A DNA stretch of 64,000 bases from Mitsuokella multacida DSM 20544 (GTDB lineage: Bacteria; Bacillota; Negativicutes; Selenomonadales; Selenomonadaceae), in the NCBI RefSeq assembly GCF_000155955.1, contig NZ_GG697141.2, positions 506,855 to 570,854 on the forward strand, given 5' to 3'. The notes under the pieces are model-generated. The model saw only the letters and a program-made list of their open reading frames with translations. It made no database searches and was not told the DNA's origin. Position 1 is the first letter of the stretch. Each line of letters starts with the position of its first letter. Position numbers and translations under genes: made by a program. This document shows, piece after piece, positions 44,907-51,731 of the stretch.

Positions 44907-45668
44907 TCAACCCTCAGCCTTCTCCTGCACGATTTCGCGCGCAAGTGCGAAGAACGCCTGGCTCACAGGGTCCTCAGGCGCCGCCTCGACGACCGTCATG
45001 CCGCGCTCCTCAGCCTCGCTGATTGCGTCGCTGCGCGGGATGTCCGCGAGGACGGGCAGCTGATGCGCTTCGGCGAAGGCGCGGACTTTCTCCTCCTCGC
45101 GCGGCACGTTGCGGCGGTTCAAGAGAACGCCGCGGACCTTCGCGTAGCCGCGGTCGGCGAAGTTCTCGACGGCCGTCGCGATGTTGTTGGCCGCGTAGAG
45201 CGCCATCTTCTCGCCCGACGTCACGATCAGCACGTCCTCGGCATAGCCCTCGCGGATCGGCGCCGCAAAGCCGCCGCAGACGACATCGCCGAGCACATCG
45301 TAGAGCACGACGTCCGGCTGCTCCCGCTCGAAGAGCTCGAGGTCCTCGAGCAGGTTGAACGTCGCGATGATGCCGCGCCCCGCGCAGCCGAGCCCCGGCG
45401 TCGGGCCGCCCGTCTCGATGCAGAGCACGCCGCCGAAGCCGCGCGCCGAGATCTCCTCGAGCGAAGAGGGCTCCGCGTCGAATTCCCGCATGTAGCCCAT
45501 GACCGACTGCAGCGGCTTGCCGCCGAGCAGGTTGATCGTCGAATCCGCCTTCGGGTCACAGCCAATCTGGATGACCTTCTTCCCCAGAGCCGCCAGTGCC
45601 GCCGCCAGATTGCTCGTCAGTGTCGACTTCCCGATGCCGCCCTTTCCGTATACTGCAATCTTCCGCAT
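44907..45668 (-). CDS. NifH-like nitrogenase reductase (Fe protein family)
   Basis: 253 residues from the ATG at 45668; the adjacent ATG at 45671 has AGGAGG too close. Walker A is [31 protein letters not shown] is switch I-like. The two [4Fe-4S] ligand cysteines of the dimer are in GLGCAGRGI and [15 protein letters not shown], and the Arg of CAGRG is kept. It should be an ATP-driven two-subunit electron donor. It is shorter than true NifH at the C-terminus, and no nifB/E/N genes are near. Related families (ChlL/BchL, CfbC) serve tetrapyrrole reduction; here the partners are the Nif-like proteins downstream. Confidence 0.92.
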   Translation of the reverse strand: MRKIAVYGKGGIGKSTLTSNLAAALAALGKKVIQIGCDPKADSTINLLGGKPLQSVMGYMREFDAEPSSLEEISARGFGGVLCIETGGPTPGLGCAGRGIIATFNLLEDLELFEREQPDVVLYDVLGDVVCGGFAAPIREGYAEDVLIVTSGEKMALYAANNIATAVENFADRGYAKVRGVLLNRRNVPREEEKVRAFAEAHQLPVLADIPRSDAISEAEERGMTVVEAAPEDPVSQAFFALAREIVQEKAEG

Positions 45669-45697
45669 CATATCCCTCCTAATAAACAACTATCTCT

Positions 45698-45726
45698 ATT
45701 ATAAGGGCACGGGACCGTTCTTTCAA
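45698..45726 (-). promoter_or_regulatory. Sigma70-type promoter of the nif-like/hyp operon
   Basis: On the minus strand, TTGAAA (45726-45721), 17-nt spacer, TATAAT (45703-45698). The NifH-like start is about 30 nt downstream. No sigma54 −24/−12 element of the kind used for nif genes was seen. Confidence 0.75.
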
Positions 45727-45806
45727 ATCGACCGGCAGCTACGCCAGAGCTTTCCTGAATGACATGAATGACATGCATGACCTGGAATCCATGTCTTGAC
45801 AAGGCA

Positions 45807-45835
45807 TTGACAAGATACGGATTCTCTGCTAGAAT
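45807..45835 (+). promoter_or_regulatory. Promoter of tRNA-Leu
   Basis: TTGACA (45807-45812), 17-nt spacer, TAGAAT (45830-45835). A second TTGACA lies 11 nt upstream (45796-45801). The tRNA begins 31 nt after the −10. Confidence 0.75.
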
Positions 45836-45866
45836 ATCTTATGTTGATGACGCATCTGTGTCATTT

Positions 45867-45953
45867 GCCGGAGTGGCGGAATTGGCAGACGCAGCAGACT
45901 CAAAATCTGCCGTTGGCAACAACGTACCGGTTCAAGTCCGGTCTTCGGCACCA
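45867..45953 (+). tRNA. tRNA-Leu (anticodon CAA)
   Basis: 87-nt type II tRNA with a long variable arm. Acceptor GCCGGAG pairs with CTTCGGC (one G-U). The anticodon stem-loop GCAGA-CTCAAAA-TCTGC gives anticodon CAA, which reads UUG. The T-arm is CCGGTTCAAGTCCGG, and the 3' CCA is encoded. A terminator follows at 45966. It marks the boundary of the minus-strand nif-like/hyp operon. Confidence 0.95.
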
Positions 45954-45965
45954 CTTGCTATGTGA

Positions 45966-45995
45966 GGCTTCGCGGGGTTCTGCGGAGCCTTTTTT
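45966..45995 (+). terminator. Terminator of tRNA-Leu
   Basis: 8-bp stem GGCTTCGC (45966-45973) and GCGGAGCC (45982-45989) with one U-G pair, then TTTTTT. Confidence 0.85.
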
Positions 45996-46049
45996 GATGC
46001 AATCCTGCCCGGCGCGGATGGGCCGGAGAAGATGACAGGGAGAGATAGT

Positions 46050-46559
46050 ATGGATAATGTGAACTTGGGACAGCATGGCTGCATGCAGGCGGTCGCGGGA
46101 CTCCTGCACATCGGCATGCGCGAACCGTTCAGCATTGAAGGGGTCGCGGATACGAGATTCTTCTTCTCGGAAGACGGCCTCTATGCCGTCCGGATGGCGG
46201 CGGATGCGCCGGAGATGACGATGGCAGAGATGCAGGATGAAGCCGTGCTGGACAAGGAGCATCTTTGCGACCTGCTGAGCGGGGCGGCCTGCATCCACAT
46301 GGAGCCCTTCGTGCCGGTGGAGCCAGATTACTACTATTACATGGCAGACGACGAGGCGGTGCACGGGCGCAACTGGCATGGTACGTTCGCAGACTACGCG
46401 CATGCGGCGGCGGGCAACTGCTTCCGCACGGAAGAGGAAGTGCTGCGCGGCCTGCCGCAGCTCACGGAGAAGCTCAGAAAAGCCTACCGGGCGGCGCGCG
46501 GCATCTCGGCGCAGCAGCAGGCGGAAGATCACGACGAGATGAGCTTGTTCGACGAATAA
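46050..46559 (+). CDS. Uncharacterised acidic protein
   Basis: 169 residues from the ATG at 46050 (GGGAGAG five bases before); not recognised with confidence. It has no signal peptide or membrane segment. The N-terminal half contains EPFSIEGVADTRFFFSEDGL. The C-terminal half has a tyrosine run (PDYYYYMADDEAV) followed by GNCFRTEEEVLRGLP. That pattern, aromatic strand then GNxFxTEEE and a helix, is common in small proteins linked to phages, but no other phage genes are near. The gene is isolated between terminators. Confidence 0.7.
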   Translation: MDNVNLGQHGCMQAVAGLLHIGMREPFSIEGVADTRFFFSEDGLYAVRMAADAPEMTMAEMQDEAVLDKEHLCDLLSGAACIHMEPFVPVEPDYYYYMADDEAVHGRNWHGTFADYAHAAAGNCFRTEEEVLRGLPQLTEKLRKAYRAARGISAQQQAEDHDEMSLFDE

Positions 46560-46579
46560 AATGGCAGCCAATAACGAAT

Positions 46580-46625
46580 AAAAGGCCCGCATCCGGCAGG
46601 GAAGCTGCTCGGATGCGGGCCTTTT
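46580..46625. terminator. Bidirectional terminator
   Basis: Perfect 16-bp stem AAAAGGCCCGCATCCG (46580-46595) and CGGATGCGGGCCTTTT (46610-46625), between convergent genes; it works on both strands. Confidence 0.9.
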
Positions 46626-46671
46626 AGCGTGATTTTATGTTGTTGCGTTGTATGGTAGATTGTCTGCTGTC

Positions 46672-47520
46672 TTACTCGTCGTCGCCGGAGTTGTCGTGGT
46701 CGGCGCCGGAGTAGGAACCCTTGTAATCGGCCGGGTAGATCGTGATGTCGTAGTGGTTGTTGCTCCACTCATGGGAGAGGTGGTGCTTGAACGGGGCGAG
46801 GGCTTCGGTGAGGACGCGGTAGGCCGTCGTGCCGGCGTAGACGCCGGAGTCGGAGATGTCGACCTTGTAGCCGTTCTCGTGCGAGTAGGTGCCATGGGCA
46901 TGGTAGCCGTACTCCGCGCCGCCCGTGAGGACGAAGGAGACGCCGGCCGACTGCGCGAGCGTGTTGAGCGTGTCGAGGAAGGCGATGGTCGAGCTCTTGA
47001 AGTTTTTCGTATCGGTTACGTCGTTCTCATCCCACGGTGTGTCCATGCCGTAGACGCTGCTCCACTTGTGCAGGTTACTCTTGCCGAAATCCGTGCGGAC
47101 GGCGTAGGCGTCGGTCGTCTGGCCGGCACCCGGTGCAGGCTGAGACGGGATGATGGAGGGCAGGTCAATCGACGGGGTGATGGGCGAAGTCGGCGTCACA
47201 GGTGAGAGTGGCGAGATCTTGTTCTCGGTCCTTGCATTCGTGTCGTAGCCCGATTCTGCGGCGGCCGGTAGATGGCGGCGCATGGCCGAAGGTGCTGTCA
47301 CAGCAGCTTCATGCTTGGTCATGCCCTGCACATCGCTGAGCGCGGCGGACTTTGCTTCATACGAGACTGGCGTGGCAGCATGTGCGGAAGCATGCGTGGT
47401 GACGGCAGCTGGCTTGACGACCGGCGATGCCGAGACCGTTGCGGCACTGGCTGTTGCGCACGCGAGGAGCGCGGCGGCAAAAAATGTTCTCACTTTGCGA
47501 CTACTGTGACTACTGCTCAT
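46672..47520 (-). CDS. Secreted M15-like (D-Ala-D-Ala carboxypeptidase fold) protein
   Basis: 282 residues from the ATG at 47520 with GGAGGT ten bases upstream. A signal peptide is visible (VRTFFAAALLACATASAATV). A Ser/Thr/Pro-rich linker (about 90-135, PLSPVTPTSPITPSIDLPS) leads to a C-terminal domain. That domain has GTYSHENGYKVDI (His214, Asp221) and HEWSNNHYDI (Glu251, His256), the pattern of M15 peptidases (SxHxxGxAxD and ExxxxH). It may trim peptidoglycan peptides in the periplasm, or be a non-catalytic relative. It has its own promoter (TTTACG-N17-TATAAT, minus strand, 47648-47620). Confidence 0.7.
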   Translation of the reverse strand: MSSSHSSRKVRTFFAAALLACATASAATVSASPVVKPAAVTTHASAHAATPVSYEAKSAALSDVQGMTKHEAAVTAPSAMRRHLPAAAESGYDTNARTENKISPLSPVTPTSPITPSIDLPSIIPSQPAPGAGQTTDAYAVRTDFGKSNLHKWSSVYGMDTPWDENDVTDTKNFKSSTIAFLDTLNTLAQSAGVSFVLTGGAEYGYHAHGTYSHENGYKVDISDSGVYAGTTAYRVLTEALAPFKHHLSHEWSNNHYDITIYPADYKGSYSGADHDNSGDDE

Positions 47521-47619
47521 CAATAGAAAGACCTCCAAACAACATAAACAACATACTCACGGTAATTTCTTGCGGTCCTATGCATAGAATACGATTACTA
47601 GGACTATTAATATTTCTTT

Positions 47620-47648
47620 ATTATACTACTTCTGTCGTAATCCGTAAA
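47620..47648 (-). promoter_or_regulatory. Promoter of the M15-like gene
   Basis: Minus strand: TTTACG (47648-47643), 17-nt spacer, TATAAT (47625-47620). The start codon is about 100 nt downstream. Confidence 0.6.
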
Positions 47649-47691
47649 GTCCAGGAGCTTGACGAGCCGGCAGCAGCGGCGGAGATGGTGC

Positions 47692-47737
47692 AAAAAGCAA
47701 AAAAAGAAGCGGCTGACAATTGGGGGGGTCAGCCGCT
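47692..47737 (-). terminator. Minus-strand rho-independent terminator
   Basis: On the minus strand AGCGGCTGAC (47737-47728), 10-nt loop, GTCAGCCGCT (47717-47708), then TCTTTTTTTGCTTTTT. No minus-strand gene lies immediately upstream, so it probably ends the structured RNA at 47738-47830. Confidence 0.75.
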
Positions 47738-47830
47738 GGGGCAGTTGAGGAAGTGAAAGGATATCAACTGCCCGAAAGGGATCGGATAGTCTATCACCAC
47801 TATCCACCCTACCCTTTTCGCTGTTGAACA
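47692..47830 (-). ncRNA. Candidate structured small RNA
   Basis: The stretch upstream of the minus-strand terminator is full of helices. GGATAGT/ACTATCC forms a hairpin inside GAAAAGGG/CCCTTTC, which sits inside CAACAGC/GGGCAGTTG. The last strand (47773-47764) can instead pair perfectly over 10 bp with 47748-47739. The terminator ends it. The downstream M15-like gene has its own promoter, so this looks like a stand-alone RNA rather than a leader. No known RNA family was recognised and no clear promoter was found; strand choice rests on the terminator. Confidence 0.4.
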
Positions 47831-47894
47831 GGGAAATCCTTCTAATCTGACGTACAAAATTTCATATTTTGTTATTTTTTCCAGAAAGCGTACT

Positions 47895-47925
47895 TTGGTA
47901 CAGAGAGGGCGGGATATGGTATAAT
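47895..47925 (+). promoter_or_regulatory. Extended −10 promoter for the 34-residue protein
   Basis: TTGGTA (47895-47900), 19-nt spacer, TATAAT (47920-47925) with TG one base upstream. Confidence 0.6.
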
Positions 47926-47952
47926 AGAGAATGATTTCGAGAGAAGGGAGAG

Positions 47953-48057
47953 ATGGCGATGCTTTGGGAACAGCTTCTCGCGCTCGCGGCCGTGGTGTTC
48001 ATCGCGGCGGGGACGGTCTACGGCTACCGCAGCTGGCGCAGGAACAAGATGGACTGA
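47953..48057 (+). CDS. 34-residue single-pass membrane protein
   Basis: A short frame of 34 codons encodes MAMLWEQLLALAAVVFIAAG followed by a basic tail TVYGYRSWRRNKMD. That is one hydrophobic helix with positive residues after it. AAGGGAGAG abuts the first ATG and is well placed for a second ATG at 47959 (32 residues). A good extended −10 promoter lies 28 nt upstream. Codon use is GC-rich like the neighbours. No family is recognised; a small membrane protein or regulator is likely. Confidence 0.6.
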   Translation: MAMLWEQLLALAAVVFIAAGTVYGYRSWRRNKMD

Positions 48058-48061
48058 AGTC

Positions 48062-48091
48062 TTGCGTTTGACTATGGATTCATGATAGAAT
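48062..48091 (+). promoter_or_regulatory. Promoter of the Wzi-like gene
   Basis: TTGCGT (48062-48067), 18-nt spacer, TAGAAT (48086-48091) with TG one base upstream. Confidence 0.5.
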
Positions 48092-48164
48092 TCTCATGTA
48101 TTTCCATTTTTACAATAATTTTATGGCAAACTATGATGAGTTGGAATGATTTGGAGAGATGATG

Positions 48165-49706
48165 ATGAAGAAAACGTTGGTTGCTGGAATGATGGCAGCG
48201 GCAGCTTCGGTCATGGTGCCGGGGCTGGCTGGAGCAGAGGCCGTGACGGCAGATGTGCCGGTCGGCAGTGTCTACTACGATTATGTCGACAAGCTCAGCG
48301 GCATGGGCTACATCGATTCGCTGCCGGATGGCGCGCGCCCGTACAGCCGCATGCAGATGGCCAAGTGGGTGCTGCAGGCGGAGAAGAACGCTAAGGATAA
48401 GCCGATGCCAGCTTACCTTGCCGACGAGCTCGCCTCGATGCGCACGGCCTTTGCCTCTGAGATCGAGGTGCTCAAGGGTCGGAGTGATCAGGATGACCTC
48501 GCGCTGCGCCAGGCTTCCCTGCAGCTTGCGAGCTACAACAGCGACCAGTCTTCCTATAAGCAGAGCAAGAAGGATTTCCAGCCGAATGCAAAGTGGCAGC
48601 CGTTTGGCCAGGGCACGAATGGCTATGACTACGCCGATGGCTTCAATGCCGTCGCCAAGGCGGAGTTCTCGGGCAACATCGGCCATAAGACGGCCATCTC
48701 GCTGACGCCGCGCCTGAGCTGGAATGACGACGATGATGCAGAGCTCAAGCTTGAAGAGGGCTACGTCAAGACGAAGACGGGCATCGTCGAGTATCTCGCA
48801 GGCCGTCAGGCACTGAGCTACGGCCAGGGCAAGACGGGCAAGCTCGTGCTCGACAACACGATGAAGCCAATGACGATGGCACAGGTCCACCTCGAGGACG
48901 ACATGCCGGTGCGCGGCTTCTTCCGCTTCCTCGGCAAGCAGAATTACCATGTCTTCTATGCACAGCTTGAAGGCGACCGCGAGGACCGCGTGGCGAAGGG
49001 CCATACGGATTACGATCATGCGGGTCTCTTGGGCCTGCGCGCCGACTTCACGCCGTCGGATGCCTTCACGTTCGGCCTCATGCGCGTTTCGATGCTCGGC
49101 GGCGATGGCAACGCACTCTCGAAGTCAGACTGGCGCCACTGGGTGACGGGCCACAATTCCGATGCGGAAGGGGACCGCTGGAACGACATTGCGGGCGGTG
49201 ACTTCCGCGTGCGCCTGCCGGGTGTCCAGTTCTACGGCGAGGTCTACGGCGAGGATGCAGGCGGCCTGCAGCCGACAGAGCGTGGCTACCGCTTCGGTAC
49301 ATACCTGCCGCAGCTCACGCGCGACGGTTCCTGGGACATGACGCTCGAATACGCCTCGACGAACCCGTTCTGGTATAAGCACCAGAAATACCAGAATGGT
49401 TGGACGTACAGCGATGACATCATCGGCGATTCGATGGGCAACAACGCCAAGAAGTACTACCTCGGCGTCAACCACTACCTGCCGGGAGAGAACCAGATCG
49501 GCGCGTACTTCATGCGCACACAGATGGACCGCAGCACCGGCAATCACCCGAATGTCTATGAAGCCGCATTGACGGGACGCCTCAAACTGCAGGACCACTT
49601 CTTCCTCGACGGCTCGCTCGGCCTTGCGAAGATCGAGAATGCGGACTACACAGACCGCACGGACAAGAATGTCTTCGCGACGGCTATGGCGCGCTGGCAG
49701 TACTGA
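48165..49706 (+). CDS. Wzi-like outer-membrane beta-barrel protein
   Basis: 513 residues from the third of three consecutive in-frame ATG codons (GGAG eight bases upstream). A signal peptide is clear (MKKTLVAGMMAAAASVMVPG, cleavage near AGAEA). An SLH-like segment follows (VYYDYVDKLSGMGYIDSLPD to MAKWVLQAEKN), as in many Negativicutes outer-membrane proteins. The rest has alternating aromatic strands, GRQALSYGQGKTGKLVLDN resembling the Wzi family, and ends in an aromatic residue (RWQY), as barrels do. Wzi binds capsule at the surface; this role is inferred and a porin is the alternative. Confidence 0.65.
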   Translation: MKKTLVAGMMAAAASVMVPGLAGAEAVTADVPVGSVYYDYVDKLSGMGYIDSLPDGARPYSRMQMAKWVLQAEKNAKDKPMPAYLADELASMRTAFASEIEVLKGRSDQDDLALRQASLQLASYNSDQSSYKQSKKDFQPNAKWQPFGQGTNGYDYADGFNAVAKAEFSGNIGHKTAISLTPRLSWNDDDDAELKLEEGYVKTKTGIVEYLAGRQALSYGQGKTGKLVLDNTMKPMTMAQVHLEDDMPVRGFFRFLGKQNYHVFYAQLEGDREDRVAKGHTDYDHAGLLGLRADFTPSDAFTFGLMRVSMLGGDGNALSKSDWRHWVTGHNSDAEGDRWNDIAGGDFRVRLPGVQFYGEVYGEDAGGLQPTERGYRFGTYLPQLTRDGSWDMTLEYASTNPFWYKHQKYQNGWTYSDDIIGDSMGNNAKKYYLGVNHYLPGENQIGAYFMRTQMDRSTGNHPNVYEAALTGRLKLQDHFFLDGSLGLAKIENADYTDRTDKNVFATAMARWQY

Positions 49707-49745
49707 TACCGGATGCGGATGGCGGTGGATTGCAGAGGAAATCCT

Positions 49746-49774
49746 TTGCACCACGCCTCTGCCGGTGCTATAAT
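49746..49774 (+). promoter_or_regulatory. Upstream promoter of the IMP dehydrogenase gene
   Basis: TTGCAC (49746-49751), 17-nt spacer, TATAAT (49769-49774) with TG one base upstream. It gives a leader of about 145 nt. Confidence 0.6.
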
Positions 49775-49844
49775 AAAACCGTAGATTTTTTGCAGATGAT
49801 GACCTGCCTCTTGTAATATTGTAAACCGAGTTCTGGAAAAGAGA

Positions 49845-49873
49845 TTGACAGCCGTTATCCTTTATAGTAGACT
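49845..49873 (+). promoter_or_regulatory. Second promoter of the IMP dehydrogenase gene
   Basis: TTGACA (49845-49850), 17-nt spacer, TAGACT (49868-49873). It lies between the arms of a 10-bp inverted repeat (49801-49810, 49889-49898). Confidence 0.5.
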
Positions 49874-49926
49874 GGTAGCAATATATTTGAGGCAGGTCTC
49901 ATAGTATCAAGAAAGAAGGGGTTACG

Positions 49927-51432
49927 TTGGCATTCTATTTCAAGGAACCATCACACACGTTTGGAGAGTATCTTCTCGTCCCAGGGTATTCGTCGGATAA
50001 ATGTATCCCGAATAATGTATCTCTCAAGACGCCGCTCGTGAAGTTCAAGAAGGGTGAAGAACCGAAGATCTCGATGAACATCCCGATGACGTCTGCCATC
50101 ATGCAGGCAGTCTCGAATGACAAGATGGCAATCGCACTTGCAAAAGAGGGTGGCGTTTCCTTCATCTACGGCTCGCAGAGCATTGAAGCAGAAGCTGCCA
50201 TGGTATCCCGCGTCAAGAACTACAAATCCGGTTTTGTCAGCAGTGACTCCAACATCAAGCCGACGACGACGCTCGGCGAGATTCTCGACCTCCTGCAGAA
50301 GACGGGCCATTCGACGATGGCTGTCACGAAAGACGGCACGCCGACGGGCAAGCTCTTGGGCATCGTGACGAGCCGTGACTACCGCATCTCGCGCATGAGC
50401 CTCGACACGAAGGCCGAGACGTTCATGACGCCGTTTGAGAAACTCGTCTATGCGGATGCTGACACGACGTCGCTGACGAAGGCCAACGACCTGATCTGGG
50501 AGCACAAGCTCAACATGCTGCCGCTCGTCGACAAGAACCAGCGCCTGCGCTACATGGTCTTCCGCAAGGACTACACGGACAACAAAGAACATGAGCTCGA
50601 GCTCATCGATGAGAACAAGCGCTACATCGTCGGCGCCGGCATCAACACGCGCGACTATGCAGAGCGCGTACCGGCCCTGCTGAAGGCTGGTGCGGATGTG
50701 CTCTGCATCGACTCCTCGGAAGGCTTCTCCGAGTGGCAGCGCATCACGCTTCGCTACATCCACGAGCATTTCGGCAATGACGTCAAGGTCGGCGCCGGCA
50801 ATGTCGTCGATGCAGAAGGCTTCCGCTTCCTCGCTGAGGCAGGTGCGGACTTCATCAAGGTCGGCATCGGCGGCGGCTCTATCTGCATCACGCGCGAGAC
50901 GAAGGGCATCGGCCGCGGCCAGGCCACGGCACTTATCGATGTCTGCGCCGAGCGTGACCGCTACTATGAGGAGACGGGCGTCTACATCCCGGTCTGCTCC
51001 GATGGCGGTATCGTCCACGACTACCACATGACGCTGGCCCTCGCGATGGGCGCTGACTTCCTGATGCTCGGCCGTTACTTCTCGCGCTTCGACGAGAGCC
51101 CGACGGACAAAGTCAAGGTCAACGGCACGTACTACAAGGAGTACTGGGGCGAAGGTTCCAACCGTGCCCGCAACTGGCAGCGCTACGACCTCGGCGGCGC
51201 GCGCAAGCTCTCCTTCGAGGAAGGTGTCGACTCGTACGTCCCGTACGCTGGCCCGCTCAAGGACAACGTCAACATCACGCTGTCGAAGATCCGTTCGACG
51301 ATGTGCAACTGCGGCGCACTGACGCTGCCGGAGCTGCGCGAGAAGGCTAAGATCACGCTCGTCTCGGCAACGAGCATCGTCGAGGGCGGCTCGCACGATG
51401 TCATCCTCAAGGACAAGTTTGGCCGCGACTGA
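49927..51432 (+). CDS. guaB: IMP dehydrogenase
   Basis: 501 residues from a TTG with AAGGGG upstream. It oxidises IMP to XMP with NAD, the committed step of guanine nucleotide synthesis. The TIM-barrel has the catalytic loop [20 protein letters not shown] (Cys320). Two CBS motifs form an inserted regulatory domain at about 100-220 ([20 protein letters not shown]). The N-terminus ([20 protein letters not shown]) differs from the common guaB start but is typical of a second IMPDH group. It has two promoters and a terminator and stands alone. Confidence 0.92.
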   Translation: MAFYFKEPSHTFGEYLLVPGYSSDKCIPNNVSLKTPLVKFKKGEEPKISMNIPMTSAIMQAVSNDKMAIALAKEGGVSFIYGSQSIEAEAAMVSRVKNYKSGFVSSDSNIKPTTTLGEILDLLQKTGHSTMAVTKDGTPTGKLLGIVTSRDYRISRMSLDTKAETFMTPFEKLVYADADTTSLTKANDLIWEHKLNMLPLVDKNQRLRYMVFRKDYTDNKEHELELIDENKRYIVGAGINTRDYAERVPALLKAGADVLCIDSSEGFSEWQRITLRYIHEHFGNDVKVGAGNVVDAEGFRFLAEAGADFIKVGIGGGSICITRETKGIGRGQATALIDVCAERDRYYEETGVYIPVCSDGGIVHDYHMTLALAMGADFLMLGRYFSRFDESPTDKVKVNGTYYKEYWGEGSNRARNWQRYDLGGARKLSFEEGVDSYVPYAGPLKDNVNITLSKIRSTMCNCGALTLPELREKAKITLVSATSIVEGGSHDVILKDKFGRD

Positions 51433-51469
51433 TGGACGATCACGCATCAGATATATAAGAATGACTGAG

Positions 51470-51505
51470 ATGACTTGGGACTCGCGGGTCCCGAGTCATT
51501 TTTTT
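51470..51505 (+). terminator. Terminator after guaB
   Basis: 12-bp stem ATGACTTGGGAC (51470-51481) and GTCCCGAGTCAT (51488-51499) with one G-U pair, then a T-run. Confidence 0.85.
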
Positions 51506-51543
51506 GCATAAAATGAGTGCGCTGGCAGGAATTTCCCACTTCG

Positions 51544-51605
51544 GCACGAAAGTATTCCAATATAGCACGAAAGTACTGCAATATGGTACGTCAATATATG
51601 GGATA
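51544..51605 (+). repeat. Two 21-bp direct repeats plus a degenerate third, upstream of the EAL gene promoter
   Basis: Units start at 51544 and 51565 and both begin GCACGAAAGTA; 18 of 21 positions agree. A weaker third unit follows at 51586. The period equals two helical turns. The array ends at the −35 (51606), which suits binding by a transcription factor. The rest of the 51506-51731 gap shows no gene. Confidence 0.6.
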
Positions 51606-51633
51606 TTGACAATGCATGGCATCATGATAAAAT
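51606..51633 (+). promoter_or_regulatory. Promoter of the EAL gene
   Basis: TTGACA (51606-51611), 16-nt spacer, TAAAAT (51628-51633) with TG one base upstream. Confidence 0.65.
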
Positions 51634-51731
51634 TGTGCATGAAAGATAGAAGAGCATAGAACGAGCCCCACTATGGGATCATGGAACTATAGGACGGCAA
51701 TCATGCGTCAGGGGCAGGGGGAGGATTGCAC

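Noticed and set aside
42332-45668. Chlorophyllide/protochlorophyllide reductase (ChlLNB) or coenzyme F430 (CfbCD) genes
   Set aside because: No tetrapyrrole genes accompany them, the hyp linkage is unexplained, and two component 1 sets do not fit either pathway.
34697-45726. Canonical nitrogenase (nif) cluster
   Set aside because: No nifB or clear nifE/nifN is present in the window, component 1 cysteine spacing differs, and no sigma54 promoter was seen; a nitrogenase-like system is the safer call.
47692-47830. Known riboswitch (c-di-AMP, c-di-GMP, cobalamin, purine) or 6S/SRP RNA
   Set aside because: None of the conserved core sequences of these classes could be found by eye.
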